A stretch of 64,000 nt of DNA from CALGLS01 sp047626155 (GCA_047626155.1 JBLHRR010000001.1:124001-188000), one strand, 5' to 3'; counted from the stretch's first letter, positions 35,568 to 44,547 are shown. The notes: a model not told the origin generated them from the sequence alone. Program-made: numbers and translations.

Positions 35568-36566
35568 TTATTTTAATTGGTAATTTGTGATTCTGTGGCT
35601 GTCAAATCTGAAACCGACACCGAATTCGATTATAGTACCTTGTGTTTCTTTTTCAGATAATTGAATAAGACGAATGCCTAGGTGTAAGTTTAAATTGAGA
35701 CGATGTATATATTTTTTAGTTTTGTTTAATTCGAATATTTCATAGTTCAGGTTTATGGGGTAATAGAAAAGTAAGCCAGCGTTCCAGCCGTTAAAAGATA
35801 CAACGTTATCCACATCTCTCTCTGTTACATCCTGATAAGCAAAATTGAATTCAAGCTGAGCACTAATTTTTCTAAATTTCTTTCCAATTAGTAAGCCGCC
35901 ATAAACAGATTGTTGCCAATCCTCTTGTTCTTCAATTGAGGAAATTGGATAGTTTTGTTTTAACTTGCTGCTGTAAAAACCAAAATCAAGACCTAGTTGA
36001 ATTTCGTTCCTGATTGACCATATGAAGTCAGATTTAACCCCAATGCCCACTCCAATATAATCAGCCGGATTATCTAGATGGTGATTAATTATAACTCCAA
36101 GGTAATATTCAAAACCACTTTTTTTCTCTTCTATAAACTTAAAGTCACTGGACTGAAGTTTCTTGTATTCAATAGAAGGAACATATCCAGTCCCAGTGCT
36201 CGTCATCTCATAAGTTGGATAAATCAATTGCAAAAAATACAAACTCTCTTTTGCTACTCCATTTTTAATTTTCGGATTAAATTCAGGGAGTCTATTCGTA
36301 CATTGCTTAAGACTATCTAAAATGATCTGATTTTTCAAACCATTGACTTCTTCTAAAACAGCCCTTCCTGATTCGCTAAGCGTAAAAATCAACTCCAGTT
36401 CCTTTCCTTCCAATTCCGCTCTTTGCCCCTTTGTAAAATCAATTCTATAAAATTCAAGAGCCAACGCATTTACGCTTTTAGGAGCACTAGCATCTTGGTC
36501 AATCAGCTGAGCAAAGCTCGAATTAAAAGTAAATAGTAGTAAAACTAATGTTATTAATTTGTACAT
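35568..36566 (-). CDS. putative outer-membrane beta-barrel protein
   Basis: A 332-residue exported protein with a signal peptide ending in NSSFAQ. Residues ~25-120 are mixed with charged segments (KGQRAELEGKELELIF). From ~150 to the end, alternating aromatic and hydrophobic strands (YYLGVIINHHL; IQLGLDFGFYSSKL; WNAGLLFYYPINLNY; NLHLGIRLIQL; IEFGVGFRF) suggest a beta-barrel of 10 or so strands. I do not recognise a named family. A TAAATTTG promoter element lies ~41 bases before the ATG, and the metalloprotease gene follows after 17 bases, so they may act together. Confidence 0.68.
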   Translation of the reverse strand: MYKLITLVLLLFTFNSSFAQLIDQDASAPKSVNALALEFYRIDFTKGQRAELEGKELELIFTLSESGRAVLEEVNGLKNQIILDSLKQCTNRLPEFNPKIKNGVAKESLYFLQLIYPTYEMTSTGTGYVPSIEYKKLQSSDFKFIEEKKSGFEYYLGVIINHHLDNPADYIGVGIGVKSDFIWSIRNEIQLGLDFGFYSSKLKQNYPISSIEEQEDWQQSVYGGLLIGKKFRKISAQLEFNFAYQDVTERDVDNVVSFNGWNAGLLFYYPINLNYEIFELNKTKKYIHRLNLNLHLGIRLIQLSEKETQGTIIEFGVGFRFDSHRITNYQLK

Positions 36567-36606
36567 GATTATCCTTTAGTTTAGTCGAAATAGCTTTTTT
36601 GTGGCG

Positions 36607-36614
36607 CAAATTTA
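36607..36614 (-). promoter_or_regulatory. candidate -7 element for the barrel-protease pair
   Basis: TAAATTTG on the minus strand fits TAnnTTTG and lies 41-48 bases before the ATG at 36566. No clear TTTG is seen at the -33 distance. Confidence 0.45.
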
Positions 36615-36792
36615 AGAAAAAAAAGCCTTACAGATAAAAAAAGAAAGTCTGTGATATATCATAAAGAGTGGAATTTCTGATTTGAAGCGTCAATTTATAG
36701 GAAAGGTAACCTCAACGGCACAAAGGGACTGTGATTATCTCACCCCTTTGCAGGGGCGAAGTACAAAAGAATAGGACTTTAGCCCTATGGAA

Positions 36793-36824
36793 TTTTGTGT
36801 TCCAAGAAAATCCCATTATATTTG
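36793..36824 (+). promoter_or_regulatory. hpd promoter
   Basis: TTTTG (36793-36797), exactly 19 bases, then TATATTTG (36817-36824). This is a full match to the Bacteroidota housekeeping promoter, 58 bases before the hpd ATG. The spacer 36567-36881 otherwise holds only a weak palindrome near 36741-36780 and no gene. Confidence 0.78.
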
Positions 36825-36881
36825 TTATGACAACTATTAATAAAGCAACAATATTAATCAGATTTCATATTTAATTTAATT

Positions 36882-38021
36882 ATGACAAAGAATACAGAAA
36901 AACTCGACCTCCCTAAATTGCATGAAGATGCAGCGGATTTCATGCCTATAAACGGTACGGATTACCTCGAATTTTACGTAAGTAACTCCAAGCAAGCGGC
37001 ACATTTCTACTGCTCTGCTATGGGTTTCAATGCTTTAGCGAAAGCTGGATTGGAAACAGGTTCAAGGGATCAAGAATCCTATGTCGTAGTGCAGGACAAG
37101 ATCAGATTGGTCTTGACTTCTCCGCTTAGAAGTGGGACTGATATTGGAAGACATATTGATAAGCACGGTGATGGTGTAAAAGTAAATGCCCTTTGGGTAG
37201 ACGATGCTACCTATGCCTATAATACTGCGATGGAAAGAGGAGCTAAATCATATATGGAGCCGACAGTAGAAGAGGATGCGAACGGAAAAGTGGTTCGCTC
37301 TGGGATTTATAGCTACGGAGAAGTAGTACATATTTTTGTGGAAAGAAAGGACTACAATGGTACTTTCTTGCCAGGTTATGCAAAATGGGATATGCATTAC
37401 AAGCCAGAATCTGTAGGTTTGAAATTTGTAGACCACATGGTTGGAAATGTAGAATTGGGTCGAATGAATTACTGGGTAGACTTTTACGAAAAGGTAATGG
37501 GCTTCACTCAGATTTTATCTTTTGACGACAATGATATTTCTACTGAATTTACGGCTTTGATGAGTAAGGTGATGAGTAGTGGGAATGGGAGGATTAAATT
37601 TCCAATTAATGAACCTGCTCCAGGATTGAAAAAATCTCAGGTGGATGAATACCTCGAATTCTATGAAGGAGAAGGCGTTCAGCACATCGCACTTGCTACA
37701 GATGATATTATTAAAACGGTTACGGAGTTGAGGGATCGTGGAATTGAATTCTTAAATATTCCGGATTCTTATTATGACATGTTAGTAGAACGAGTTGGTG
37801 AAATAGATGAAGATCTAGCCCCACTTCGTGATTTGGGAATACTTGTAGATCGTGATGAGGAAGGTTATTTGCTACAGATTTTCACTAAGACCGTTCAGGC
37901 TCGTCCAACTATGTTTTTTGAAATCATTCAAAGAAAAGGCGCGCAGTCTTTCGGTAAAGGAAACTTTAAGGCTTTGTTCGAAGCAATTGAGCGTGAGCAG
38001 GAGTTGAGGGGGACACTTTAA
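36882..38021 (+). CDS. hpd: 4-hydroxyphenylpyruvate dioxygenase
   Basis: A 379-residue cytoplasmic Fe(II) dioxygenase that turns 4-hydroxyphenylpyruvate into homogentisate in tyrosine breakdown. Two vicinal-oxygen-chelate halves are visible. The catalytic C-terminal half keeps all three iron ligands: His185 (KFVDHMVGNV), His268 (EGVQHIALAT) and Glu347 (PTMFFEIIQR). The helix gate region near the end (KGNFKALFEAIE) also matches. The family is close to 360-390 residues, so this is full length. The homogentisate dioxygenase and fumarylacetoacetase genes are not in the window. It has its own promoter and terminator. Confidence 0.97.
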   Translation: MTKNTEKLDLPKLHEDAADFMPINGTDYLEFYVSNSKQAAHFYCSAMGFNALAKAGLETGSRDQESYVVVQDKIRLVLTSPLRSGTDIGRHIDKHGDGVKVNALWVDDATYAYNTAMERGAKSYMEPTVEEDANGKVVRSGIYSYGEVVHIFVERKDYNGTFLPGYAKWDMHYKPESVGLKFVDHMVGNVELGRMNYWVDFYEKVMGFTQILSFDDNDISTEFTALMSKVMSSGNGRIKFPINEPAPGLKKSQVDEYLEFYEGEGVQHIALATDDIIKTVTELRDRGIEFLNIPDSYYDMLVERVGEIDEDLAPLRDLGILVDRDEEGYLLQIFTKTVQARPTMFFEIIQRKGAQSFGKGNFKALFEAIEREQELRGTL

Positions 38022-38111
38022 GATAACTAAAACTGTTAACTAAAACTAAAACTTCTCACTGTCGTGTTGAACGAGGAGGGACAGTTTTAGGTTTGAATGG
38101 TTAGAAATAAA

Positions 38112-38159
38112 AATGCCTGGGATGCAAGGGAGTGCCTTTGGATCTTAGGTATTTTTTTT
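38112..38159 (+). terminator. rho-independent terminator downstream of hpd
   Basis: AATGCCTGGGAT (38112-38123) pairs with 38142-38153 using some G-U pairs, with an inner CAAGGG/CCTTTG stem, and ends in eight T residues. It lies ~90 bases after the hpd stop. Confidence 0.7.
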
Positions 38160-38237
38160 GAATTGCACTTTAAATGCTTTCACTTCTATCGCTAAAAAGA
38201 GCGTTTCATTTTGATGTATTTAGGGCATGCGTTAGGT

Positions 38238-38288
38238 CTCCCCTTTAGGGGTTGGGGGTAGCGTTTTGCCCCAGCCCCTAAAGGGGAG
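38238..38288. repeat. large intergenic palindrome, CCCCTAAAGGGG type
   Basis: Bases 38238-38257 (CTCCCCTTTAGGGGTTGGGG) pair with 38269-38288 with one G-U position around an 11-base loop. The arms share the CTCCCCTT.AGGGG core with the dispersed repeat copies at 23381, 38977 and 59868. This and the hpd terminator are all I see in the 38022-38469 spacer. Confidence 0.75.
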
Positions 38289-38469
38289 TTTCATCTCGGT
38301 TCAATTAAGTTGTTGATTTTTCCATTAAGGAATGGAGATGGCTTTGGCAAAAGTGCATGGTAACTTAAGCTATGTTCTCGTTTTTTGAATCAGGTGATTT
38401 AGGTTTCTACTTTACGCTGAATTACGGGCTTTTAATTTTGATTCTCATTTTAATTTTGATTTAAAACTT

Positions 38470-38907
38470 ATGGATACTAATCTCAAACTCGCCTACGACC
38501 AAGCTCAAAAATCTCTAAAAGAAGGAGGCATCCCAATCGGCTCCATCCTCGTACATGAAGGAAAAGTCATTGGCTTTGGACACAACAAACGCGTTCAAGA
38601 TGGCTCCGTTGTTTTGCATGGAGAAATGGATGCATTGGAAAATGCAGGACGTCAACCAGCTTCTGTTTATAAAAATTGTGTATTGTACACCACCTTATCT
38701 CCTTGTCCGATGTGCTCCGGAACTGTATTGTTATACGGAATTCCAGAAGTCGTGATAGGAGAGAATCGTACTTTTATGGGAGAGGAGGAATTGTTGAAAA
38801 GTAGGGGAGTGAAGGTTACGGTTTTGGATGATGGAGATTGTTATCAGATGATGCAGGATTTTATTACTGCTTCGCCCGAATTATGGAATGAGGATATTGG
38901 GGTTTGA
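38470..38907 (+). CDS. nucleoside/cytosine deaminase family protein
   Basis: A 145-residue zinc-dependent deaminase of the cytidine-deaminase-like fold. The zinc site is complete: His50 with catalytic Glu52 (VVLHGEMDALENAG) and Cys79/Cys82 in LSPCPMCSGTVL. The pattern and the C-terminal part (IGENRTFMGEEELLKSRGV) resemble yeast-type cytosine deaminase, which makes uracil from cytosine, more than tRNA adenosine deaminase TadA. No signal peptide. It stands alone; salvage of cytosine or a related base is inferred from family likeness. Confidence 0.88.
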   Translation: MDTNLKLAYDQAQKSLKEGGIPIGSILVHEGKVIGFGHNKRVQDGSVVLHGEMDALENAGRQPASVYKNCVLYTTLSPCPMCSGTVLLYGIPEVVIGENRTFMGEEELLKSRGVKVTVLDDGDCYQMMQDFITASPELWNEDIGV

Positions 38908-38976
38908 CAAGGTTCCTAATAATCCAGAGCTCCTTATAAACACGCTTTCTGCAAAAGCTTGTCCCGAGACCCTGAC

Positions 38977-39060
38977 AATGATTAAAGTTTCCAGCAATTA
39001 ATAGGCCTACCAAGTGGGCGGATGCTCTCCTTCAGAGAATGGAGGCAAGGAAAGGCATTC
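38977..39060 (+). repeat. dispersed intergenic repeat, copy 2
   Basis: Carries AATGATTAAAGTTTCC, TTAATAGGCCTAC and AGTGGGCGGATGCTC in the same order and orientation as copy 1 (23381). After CTCCTTCAG the sequence differs and leads into GAGGCAAGGAAAGGCATTCC, which forms its own palindrome with the following bases. The remaining 38908-39439 spacer holds only the promoter described next. Confidence 0.68.
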
Positions 39061-39110
39061 CTTGCCTCCATTCTTCCCATCTCAAATAAGGGCAGGAAAT
39101 AAAGAAACCC

Positions 39111-39142
39111 TTTTGTTTTCCAAAAGAAAAATCCTATCTTCG
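39111..39142 (+). promoter_or_regulatory. candidate promoter for the metallophosphatase gene
   Basis: TTTTG (39111-39115), a 19-base spacer, then TATCTTCG (39135-39142), one mismatch from TAnnTTTG. It would give a ~290-base leader before the chosen ATG at 39440, or ~180 bases to the upstream ATG at 39329. Confidence 0.55.
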
Positions 39143-39439
39143 TTATATAAAGCCGTTTCAAATCAATACCTAATTGTTACATTTATTTAAACGGTTGATC
39201 GTGTTTACTTTACCTTAGTATCACTCATTTTCTTTCAACACAAGGCTACTAATTCATACTGATTCTCCTTTCGGAGGTATATCGTTTGACGTTTGGTTTA
39301 GCCTTATCCAAAAACCTTATTTACAATAATGCATAGCTCTAGCTGGCTTATATGGTTCACTTTCAAAGTGATAACATTGGTCAATGGAGTGATTTTTACA
39401 GTTTATAATTCCATAAAATACAAACAACCAAACCTCCTA

Positions 39440-42400
39440 ATGAAACACCTTATTTTACTTTTCCTGCTTTTGTTATTTAGCAATAGCATTAACCTTAACG
39501 CTCAATCTGTGGTTCGAGGACCTTACCTTCAAATGGTAGGACAAGAAACCATTATCATCAGATGGCATACCAATTCTAATACTTCTTCCAAAGTTTGGTA
39601 CGGCCAAACGCAAGGGAACCTCAATCAAACAACTTCTAACAGTAGTTTGACAGAAGAGCATTTAGTAGAACTTAGCGGACTTTCTGCCAATACTAAATAC
39701 TACTATGCTGTCGGTTCCTTCTCAGGACAATTAGCTGGCGAGGATGCTAATCATTACTTCACCACTAGCCCGGAAGGCGCTATAGAAGAACCCATCAATA
39801 TCTGGGTCCTAGGCGATGCAGGAAAAGGTGGAGCGAACCAACGAGATGTTCGAGATGCTTTTTATAATCTCCATGGTGATGAACCGATTGCAATGGCTTT
39901 GCTCCTTGGAGACAATGCATATAATGATGGTTCCGAAAGTAATTATCAAGATACTTGGTTTGAAGATATGTATGAGGATCGCCTGATCAATATGCCACTG
40001 TTTTCTGCCTATGGAAACCACGATGCTTTTACAGCAAATAGCGAATCGGAATCCGGACCTTATTTTGATATTTTCAACTTCCCAAGAGAAGGCGAGCTTG
40101 GCGGAATTCCATCTGGAACAGAAAGTTATTACTCTTTTGATTATGGAGATATCCATGTAATTTCCATTAATGATTATGATGAAGATATGACCACTAATGG
40201 TGCTCAGTACCAATGGCTTGAACAAGATTTAATAAATAATGACAAAGGATGGACCATTGCGATCTGTCACTACGCACCCCATGATGGAAGAAATGGATAT
40301 TCAGACAGTAGAGAGCGTTCAATAGTGATGCGAGAGGTTTATAACTCACTGATGGAAAGCCATGGTATTGATTTGGTTTTGTCCGGTCATTCACATAGTT
40401 ATCAGCGATCCGTTTTAATGGATAATTACTATGGTTATAGTTCAGCGTTTGATCCTGATACTCATGCAATAGATATGGGCGATGGACAATTGGACGGCGA
40501 TGGTGCTTATCAAAAGACCGAAAATGGAAAAGGAACGGTGTATTTGGTTTCGGGTTCTGCGGGCAGTATCTCCGATGTAAGTGACGATTTGGATCACCCA
40601 GCGATGTACTCGAATCACATGGTTTTGGGTTCTGTTCGTTTGCAAATAACACACGATCAACTAGATGCCATCTTTATGACTCATGAAGGAATTATTGGAG
40701 ATTACTTTACCATTCAAAAAGATTTACCGTCGGCTGGCCCAACTATGTTTTATATAACAAACCCTTTACGGGAAGGATTTGCTCAGCCTCAAGCAATTAC
40801 AGTGACCAATGAATTCAATGATTCGACGGATGCTTTGACTCAGGTTCAGTATTTTGTAAATGGATTGTTAGCGTCTACAGAGACGATGTATCCGTTTTTT
40901 ATGAATTATACGATTCCGGCAAATGGAGAATACCTGATTGAAGCGGTAGGAACTACGGCAGCAGGTTTGGAATATGAGGATGATACTTCTTTTTCCGTTG
41001 GGCCTAAGAGTTTCTGTAAAACAGTTTATACAAATGAGAATGACGGAGAAGAAAAAATCTATGGTTCTGTAAATACAGGTTCCGGCGATTTAGAGTTGGC
41101 TAATGACAATACCAATCAGCATATCGGAGTACGATTTAGTACTTTGAATATTCCAGCAGAATCGGTTATTCATTCTGCCAACATTCAATTTACAGCTAAA
41201 AGCACCAATAACATAAATCCATGTAATTTGACCATTCATGGTGAAGCAAGTGACAATCCAGCTATTTATCAAGATATTCCATTCTCTATTTCCAGTCGTT
41301 CAAAAACGCAGGCTTCCGTAGCCTGGGCACCACCACTTTGGCAAACAGCTGGTGCTTCCGGACCAAATCAGGAAACACCGAATATAGGTAATGTCATTCA
41401 GGAATTGGTAAACCGATCGACTTATCAATCAGATGAAGCGATGGCCTTTATTATTACCGGAACAGGTCGCCGAACAGCTTTTTCTAATGATGGAAATCCT
41501 TTAAATGGGGCTGAAATTTGTCTGGAGTACACACCAGCTTACCCAGCAGATAGCGATGGAGATGGAACTAATGACACGGAAGACCTTTGTGCAAATGGTC
41601 TGGAACTGGGCGCCCTTTGTAATGATTTTAATAATGGTACATATAATGATAGCATCGGACTGAATTGTAACTGTGTCGGAATATTCTATGATTGTCCTGC
41701 GTTGGCTGCTGATATTGGAACGCCTTGTGATGATGGTAATCCTGCAACTTATGACGATGCGCTGAATGCAAGTTGTAATTGTGCTGGGACTCCCTTTGAT
41801 TGCCCCATTTATTTGACCGACATAGGAGGAGCTTGCGATGATGGTAATCCTACAACTTATGACGATGCGTTGAATGCAAGTTGTAATTGTGCTGGGACTC
41901 CCTTTGATTGCCCCATTTATTTGACCGACATAGGAGGAGCTTGCGATGATAACAATACAAATACATATTTTGACATACTCGATGCAAATTGTAATTGTGC
42001 AGGTGTTCCTGGTGTTTTGGAAACGGTAACTACTTCCATTTCATTAGAGAGTGATGATGCAGAGGAAAAGCCAAGCGGTTCCGTGTCTGTAGGAAGTAGC
42101 GATTTGGAAATGATGGAGGATGGCTCCAACACGCAAAAGGTAGGATTGAGATTCCAGAATCCGGGTATTCCAAATGCTGCAACTATTGTAAATGCCTATG
42201 TTCAGTTTACTTGTGATGAGACCGAAGACTTAGACCCCGTTTCGATATCCATCTTTGGAGAAGCCGCAGATAACCCAACCACGTTCGTAAAATCATCTAA
42301 TAATATTAGTAGTCGATCAAAAACAAATGCTGTTGCTCAGTGGTCACCTACGGAGCCTTGGATTATTGATGAACAAACTGTTAAGCAACAAACTAGCGAT

Positions 42401-43570
42401 TTAACTGCCATACTTCAGGAAATAGTCAACCGCCCTGGTTATGATTTTAACAATGCTATTGCATTAATCTTGGAAGGAAGCGGTAGGCGAGTAGCTAAGT
42501 CTTTTGACAAGAGTGAAATTGAAGCTGCAAAGTTAGTCGTTGAGCTTAGATACGTTTGCGTTGATGACGATGAAGATGGCGTTTGTAACAACTTAGATGA
42601 TTGCCCTTTAAGTCCGAACAACCCTGGAACGCCTTGTGATGATGGCAATCCCGAAACGATAGGAGGTGTTATTAATGAGAATTGTATTTGTGAAAGTAGG
42701 CTGCCAATAGGCGAAGCTTGTGCTAGGATTGCCAGTGGAAATGACGATGCGGAGGAACTCTCAAGTGGAAGTTTGAAAATTGGAAGTAGTGATTTAGAGT
42801 TGATGGTTGACAAATCAACTCAGGTTATAGGTTTGCGATTTACGGGGATGGATATTCCGGCAGGCGTGAACATTTCTTCTGCGAAACTCCAGTTTACAGT
42901 TGATGAGGACGAGAATATTAATCCTTGTAATTTTACACTCTACGGAGAGGCTAACAATAATCCTGCGGGATTTGTCAACACACCTTATAATATTTCTAAC
43001 AGAAGTAAAACGAATGCAAACGTATCCTGGTCACCTGAGGATTGGACAAATGAAGGGGAGGCAGGAGAAGATCAGGAATCCGTTGATTTATCGCCAGTGC
43101 TTCAGGAGTTGGTCAATCGACCTGGCTATGGAGCGAGTTCGCCAATTTGTATTTTATTTGAGGGTGTTGGTATGAGAGTGGCCATGGCTTATGAGAAGAA
43201 TCCTAATTCGGCTCCGGAGCTTTGTGTGGAGTGGGATTTAAGTATGGATATTGTTGAAGGTTCTGCAGGGGAGTACCAGGAGGAAGAACAATTACTTGTG
43301 AAAAGTACTCGTCTAGAGGTTATTCCAAACCCCGCAAGTGATTATGTGCGATTATTATTTGAAGCGATTACAGAAGAAAAAATAGTGGCATTGGCCATTT
43401 TGGATGTAAACGGAAAAGTATTGTTGCAAGAAGTCCGTCAAATGAAAAAGGGAGCGCGTGAAATCAGGATTTCAAACCTTGATTTAGGAAATGGGGTTTA
43501 TTTCGTGCAATTGAAAAACAAGACTGGGGTATTGACGGGGGAGTTTGTTATTGTGAATGGTAAGCGATAG
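39440..43570 (+). CDS. secreted purple-acid-phosphatase-like metallophosphatase with type-A T9SS tail
   Basis: About 1376 residues from the ATG at 39440, chosen because it gives a signal peptide ending in INLNAQ; the frame extends to an ATG at 39329. Residues ~20-100 are a fibronectin-like N-domain of purple acid phosphatases. The calcineurin-like domain (~120-345) has GDAG near 124, GDN in LLLGDNAYND, GNHD near 192 and GHSH near 315, the di-metal site. Beyond that, a ~175-residue module occurs three times (near 520-700, 857-1040 and 1092-1265), each starting like NDGEEKIYGSVNTGSGDLEL. Three 36-residue Cys-rich repeats separate the first two modules. The end is a type-A sorting domain (LEVIPNPASDYVRLLFE). 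It probably hydrolyses phosphate esters outside the cell. Confidence 0.92.
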   Translation: MKHLILLFLLLLFSNSINLNAQSVVRGPYLQMVGQETIIIRWHTNSNTSSKVWYGQTQGNLNQTTSNSSLTEEHLVELSGLSANTKYYYAVGSFSGQLAGEDANHYFTTSPEGAIEEPINIWVLGDAGKGGANQRDVRDAFYNLHGDEPIAMALLLGDNAYNDGSESNYQDTWFEDMYEDRLINMPLFSAYGNHDAFTANSESESGPYFDIFNFPREGELGGIPSGTESYYSFDYGDIHVISINDYDEDMTTNGAQYQWLEQDLINNDKGWTIAICHYAPHDGRNGYSDSRERSIVMREVYNSLMESHGIDLVLSGHSHSYQRSVLMDNYYGYSSAFDPDTHAIDMGDGQLDGDGAYQKTENGKGTVYLVSGSAGSISDVSDDLDHPAMYSNHMVLGSVRLQITHDQLDAIFMTHEGIIGDYFTIQKDLPSAGPTMFYITNPLREGFAQPQAITVTNEFNDSTDALTQVQYFVNGLLASTETMYPFFMNYTIPANGEYLIEAVGTTAAGLEYEDDTSFSVGPKSFCKTVYTNENDGEEKIYGSVNTGSGDLELANDNTNQHIGVRFSTLNIPAESVIHSANIQFTAKSTNNINPCNLTIHGEASDNPAIYQDIPFSISSRSKTQASVAWAPPLWQTAGASGPNQETPNIGNVIQELVNRSTYQSDEAMAFIITGTGRRTAFSNDGNPLNGAEICLEYTPAYPADSDGDGTNDTEDLCANGLELGALCNDFNNGTYNDSIGLNCNCVGIFYDCPALAADIGTPCDDGNPATYDDALNASCNCAGTPFDCPIYLTDIGGACDDGNPTTYDDALNASCNCAGTPFDCPIYLTDIGGACDDNNTNTYFDILDANCNCAGVPGVLETVTTSISLESDDAEEKPSGSVSVGSSDLEMMEDGSNTQKVGLRFQNPGIPNAATIVNAYVQFTCDETEDLDPVSISIFGEAADNPTTFVKSSNNISSRSKTNAVAQWSPTEPWIIDEQTVKQQTSDLTAILQEIVNRPGYDFNNAIALILEGSGRRVAKSFDKSEIEAAKLVVELRYVCVDDDEDGVCNNLDDCPLSPNNPGTPCDDGNPETIGGVINENCICESRLPIGEACARIASGNDDAEELSSGSLKIGSSDLELMVDKSTQVIGLRFTGMDIPAGVNISSAKLQFTVDEDENINPCNFTLYGEANNNPAGFVNTPYNISNRSKTNANVSWSPEDWTNEGEAGEDQESVDLSPVLQELVNRPGYGASSPICILFEGVGMRVAMAYEKNPNSAPELCVEWDLSMDIVEGSAGEYQEEEQLLVKSTRLEVIPNPASDYVRLLFEAITEEKIVALAILDVNGKVLLQEVRQMKKGAREIRISNLDLGNGVYFVQLKNKTGVLTGEFVIVNGKR
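41690..42013 (+). repeat. three 108-bp tandem repeats inside the metallophosphatase gene
   Basis: Units at 41690-41797, 41798-41905 and 41906-42013 each encode 36 residues of the type DCP..LTDIGGACDDGNPTTYD...NCNCAG. An 80-base stretch (41763-41842) is identical to 41871-41950, which points to recent unequal duplication. Confidence 0.9.
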
Positions 43571-43603
43571 ATCGAAACATTTAATTTAAAGACCCTCTCC
43601 TCA

Positions 43604-43654
43604 ATGGCTAGGAAATTAGTTGTGTTAACAATCTTATTTCCTGGCCATCTTTTT
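43604..43654. terminator. terminator between convergent metallophosphatase and aldolase genes
   Basis: ATGGCTAGGAAAT (43604-43616) pairs with 43636-43648 (one G-U) and is followed by CTTTTT. It reaches the aldolase stop region (43653), so it can act on both convergent transcripts. Confidence 0.7.
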
Positions 43655-44273
43655 ATTTAGAAGCCTCCTTAAGTTCGATCAAACTTTTCCCCGCATCATC
43701 TAAAGTCCTCCCAAAAGCAATCAATCCCTCCTGATGGCCAGCCATCGCAAATACCCTTGTTTCAATAACATTACTTTCCCGGATCTTTCGAATGATCTCC
43801 TTGGCCATTTCTGGAGTACCATATTCTGCCGTTACATCAGTCGTCGGAATTTTGTGTAAAACAGCCTTCCATAGCTCGTAATCGTGCACATGAAAAACGG
43901 CATTCACCCAATCCAATTCCTGATAAATGACGGCATGACTCATGCTCTCAGAAGAAGCAACTATTGGCCCCTCGCACTTTATTTCATTTCGAGAGATATC
44001 GAAACCTATAACCTTAGAATAATGTTCCGCCGTCAATGTATTTAAATTGCCGGTCTTTGATCCACTGATAAAAAAGGTCTCTTTTGCTGCACGTTGACTG
44101 ACATTGCCATAACCAATACCATCAGGATAAGCGCCAAGGAAATGGAGTTCATACAGTTTTTTGCGCCAGTCATTTAGGGCTGCAATCTTCTTGTTAGAAA
44201 ATGCTAGGGTAGGATTCCAGTGCGCATTGAATTTTATGTATCCTTCTTCTTGCATTATTTTTTTAATTTTCAA
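43653..44273 (-). CDS. class II aldolase/adducin family protein
   Basis: A 206-residue class II (zinc) aldolase-like protein. Family signatures are YGNVSQR, FFISGSKTG, a catalytic Glu near 109 (VASSES) and zinc-binding His128, His130 (VFHVHDYELW) and His180 (AMAGHQEGL). Members are fuculose/rhamnulose phosphate aldolases, ribulose-phosphate epimerases and the MtnB dehydratase of methionine salvage. The mtnA gene lies 315 bases upstream on the same strand, so a substrate derived from MtnA product is likely: either dehydration (MtnB-type) or retro-aldol cleavage of a 5-deoxy- or methylthio-ribulose 1-phosphate. Sequence alone does not decide. The start could be the ATG at 44255. Confidence 0.82.
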   Translation of the reverse strand: MKIKKIMQEEGYIKFNAHWNPTLAFSNKKIAALNDWRKKLYELHFLGAYPDGIGYGNVSQRAAKETFFISGSKTGNLNTLTAEHYSKVIGFDISRNEIKCEGPIVASSESMSHAVIYQELDWVNAVFHVHDYELWKAVLHKIPTTDVTAEYGTPEMAKEIIRKIRESNVIETRVFAMAGHQEGLIAFGRTLDDAGKSLIELKEASK

Positions 44274-44392
44274 ATACGTGTGTGGGTAATCGCAACGCCG
44301 CTACGTAAAGCCTTGCAAGGGCAGCGTATAATTTGCTGGGGGGAAAGGTGCGTCGCGTTTTGGTTTGTTAAAAGCGATGTTGCGTTTTGGAC

Positions 44393-44547
44393 TGACCGCA
44401 GAGGGTCACAGTAGGTTAGCCTATATTGTTTTAGAAGCTTTCGACCCCGTAGGGCGTCGTACTCTTTTACGTAAGGTGTGACACCCTCTGGGGTCTGAAC
44501 ACACGGTTTCACTTTCAGCTAACCTATTGTGACCCCGAATGGGGTCA
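44393..44547. repeat. palindrome-rich spacer with GACCCC/GGGTC units
   Basis: The 44274-44588 spacer between mtnA and the aldolase gene holds no coding frame that convinces. It has TGACCGCAGAGGGTCA (44393-44408), CGACCCCGTAGGGCGTCG (44442-44459), and a perfect hairpin TGACCCCGAATGGGGTCA (44530-44547). In addition, 44393-44420 is an imperfect inverted copy of 44518-44547 (shared TAGGTTAGC / GCTAACCTA), so the whole block can fold into one long structure. Confidence 0.75.
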
